This document shows, one piece after another, positions 62,941 to 64,000 of a stretch of DNA of 64,000 nucleotides. The DNA is from Euzebya pacifica (GTDB lineage: Bacteria > Actinomycetota > Nitriliruptoria > Euzebyales > Euzebyaceae), in assembly GCF_003344865.1 (NCBI RefSeq), contig NZ_CP031165.1, positions 992,001 to 1,056,000 of the forward strand. Direction: 5' to 3'. The notes under the pieces were generated by a model. The model saw nothing but the letters and a program-made list of their open reading frames with translations. It was not told where the DNA came from and made no database searches. Positions within the stretch are counted from its first letter, which is position 1, and every line of letters starts with the position of its first letter. The translations under genes and the position numbers were made by a program.

Positions 62941-64000
62941 GTCCCGCGGACCAGCCGACACCGAGCACCGTCAAGAGCTCGCGCACGTCGGCGGTCGTCG
63001 CCGGTGTCGTCGGCCTGATCGTCGTGATCGGCATCGCCTCGGCGCTGGGGAAACCCGCGGCGGACACGATCGAGCTGATCATGATCGCGGGCGGGGCCGC
63101 GCTCATCACCGGAGCCCTCGGTGGGCTGGCCCTGCACCTGTTGCGCGGCCGTTCCTTCTCCGCCCAGGTCGTGGTCGTCGCCCTCACCTCCACCGCTGCC
63201 GTCACGGCCGGCTCGTTGGCGGCGGGCAACGCGATGTTCCTGGAGACCCGTGACCTGCAGACCCTTGCCGTCGTCGTCCCCGTCGGGGCGGTCGTCGCCA
63301 TCGTCGCGGCCCTGCTGCTGGGTGAGCGGGTCGGTGCGGCCAGCCGATCCCTGGGCGAGGCCGCTCGTCGCCTGGGCGACCTCGAACATGCGCTGGACCC
63401 CGACGAGCACGGCGTCATGCCGGAATCGATGATCCGCGAGTTCGCCCGCCTCGCCGAACAGCTGGAGGCGACCCGCCACGAGCTGGAGATGTCCCGCGAA
63501 CGCGAGCAGGCCACCGACCGGGCCCGCCGTGAGCTGGTCAGCTGGGTGTCCCATGACCTGCGCACGCCCCTGGCCGGCATCCGGGCGATCACCGAGCTGC
63601 TCGAGGACGACATCGTCGACGACCCCGAGGAGATCCGTGGCTACTACGGCACGCTCCGCAGGGAGGCCGACAAGCTGTCGGCGCTGGTCGGTGACCTGTT
63701 CGAGGTCTCCAAGATCGAGGCGGGTGCGCTGCGGCTGGACTACACCGACGTCAACTTCGGCGACCTCGTGAGCGACACGCTGGCGGCGGCGATTCCCGTG
63801 GCCGAGAAGCGGCAGATCCGGGTGTACGGGCGGGTGGCGGATCCGGAGGCCAGCATCGAGGCGTCGCTGCCGGAGATCTCCCGTGTCCTGCGCAACCTGG
63901 TCTCCAACGCCATCCGTGAGTCAGCCGACGGCGGTGCGGTCCTCGTGGAAGCCGGTATCGACACGGCGTGGGAACAGGACTGTGGCTTCCTCGCCGTGCA
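62937..64000 (+). CDS. Sensor histidine kinase (3' end outside window)
   Basis: The frame from ATG 62937 is open to the window end (354 codons), so the C-terminus is cut. Four hydrophobic segments (VVAGVVGLIVVIGIASAL, ELIMIAGGAALITGALGGLALHLL, QVVVVALTSTAAVTAG, TLAVVVPVGAVVAIVAALLLG) show a membrane domain with very short loops, unlike a large extracellular sensor. A coiled-coil, then the HisKA box LVSWVSHDLRTPLAGIRAITELLED (phospho-His) and an N-box start (LRNLVSNAIRESADGG) follow. It overlaps the response regulator stop, a typical cognate pair. Confidence 0.9.
   Translation, partial: MSPADQPTPSTVKSSRTSAVVAGVVGLIVVIGIASALGKPAADTIELIMIAGGAALITGALGGLALHLLRGRSFSAQVVVVALTSTAAVTAGSLAAGNAMFLETRDLQTLAVVVPVGAVVAIVAALLLGERVGAASRSLGEAARRLGDLEHALDPDEHGVMPESMIREFARLAEQLEATRHELEMSREREQATDRARRELVSWVSHDLRTPLAGIRAITELLEDDIVDDPEEIRGYYGTLRREADKLSALVGDLFEVSKIEAGALRLDYTDVNFGDLVSDTLAAAIPVAEKRQIRVYGRVADPEASIEASLPEISRVLRNLVSNAIRESADGGAVLVEAGIDTAWEQDCGFLAV

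Overview
The window is about 70% G+C with dense short-spaced operons, frequent GTG/TTG starts and 4-bp start/stop overlaps. It carries typical actinobacterial families: a conservon (cvnABCD), cell-wall-binding repeat 2, an ECF41-type sigma factor, a FAD/b558-type succinate dehydrogenase, a Rv1264-like adenylate cyclase and GAF-LuxR regulators. It most resembles the chromosome of a deep-branching actinobacterium (Nitriliruptoria/Euzebya-like is my guess; the lineage is inferred, not proven). I see no tRNA, rRNA, CRISPR array, IS element or phage gene.

Layout. 1-4.4 kb: a cell-wall-binding-repeat protein cut by the window edge, then a small regulatory island (cupin, DinB-like protein, TetR, GAF-LuxR) with clear operator-like palindromes. 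4.5-13 kb: central metabolism and membrane proteins (mdh, alpha/beta hydrolase, ahcY, TM-helix protein, hemolysin III, purN-purH). 13.1-16.1 kb: a divergent locus with two micro-ORFs, one made of five GASWA pentads, facing a membrane EAL protein with a degenerate GGDEF. 16.1-21.9 kb: Ser/Thr kinase, folD, adenylate cyclase, a small acidic protein, acs. 21.9-34.1 kb: the most unusual region, three tandem minus-strand operons, each a secreted subtilase with a C-terminal Trp-rich pentapeptide tail followed by a membrane GGDEF-EAL protein. 34.2-42.8 kb: permease, trpS, ABC-F, orn, yceI, sdhCAB. 42.8-43.4 kb: non-coding DNA with a long inverted repeat. 43.4-51.2 kb: conservon, then a histidine kinase overlapping a PAS-GGDEF-REC protein. 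51.2-54.3 kb: meaB and methylmalonyl-CoA mutase. 54.4-61.9 kb: MFS transporter, DUF6351-like secreted protein and ceramidase-like protein, ECF41-like sigma factor, spermidine-synthase-like protein. 62.1-64 kb: a CxxC microprotein, then a two-component system whose kinase runs off the window.

The candidate undescribed system joins the 13-kb and 22-34-kb loci. In four places a protein built of G-x-(S/G)-W-x pentads adjoins a c-di-GMP enzyme, and all four enzymes share the same multi-TM N-terminal domain. Three of the repeat proteins are secreted subtilases with intact D-H-S triads; the fourth is reduced to the repeat alone. My hypothesis is that the Trp-pentad tail is an extracytoplasmic ligand, substrate or anchor connected with the membrane domain of the neighbouring enzyme, coupling surface proteolysis to c-di-GMP. 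With the PAS-GGDEF-REC protein at 47.5 kb there are five c-di-GMP-enzyme genes here, plus orn, which in many bacteria finishes pGpG breakdown.
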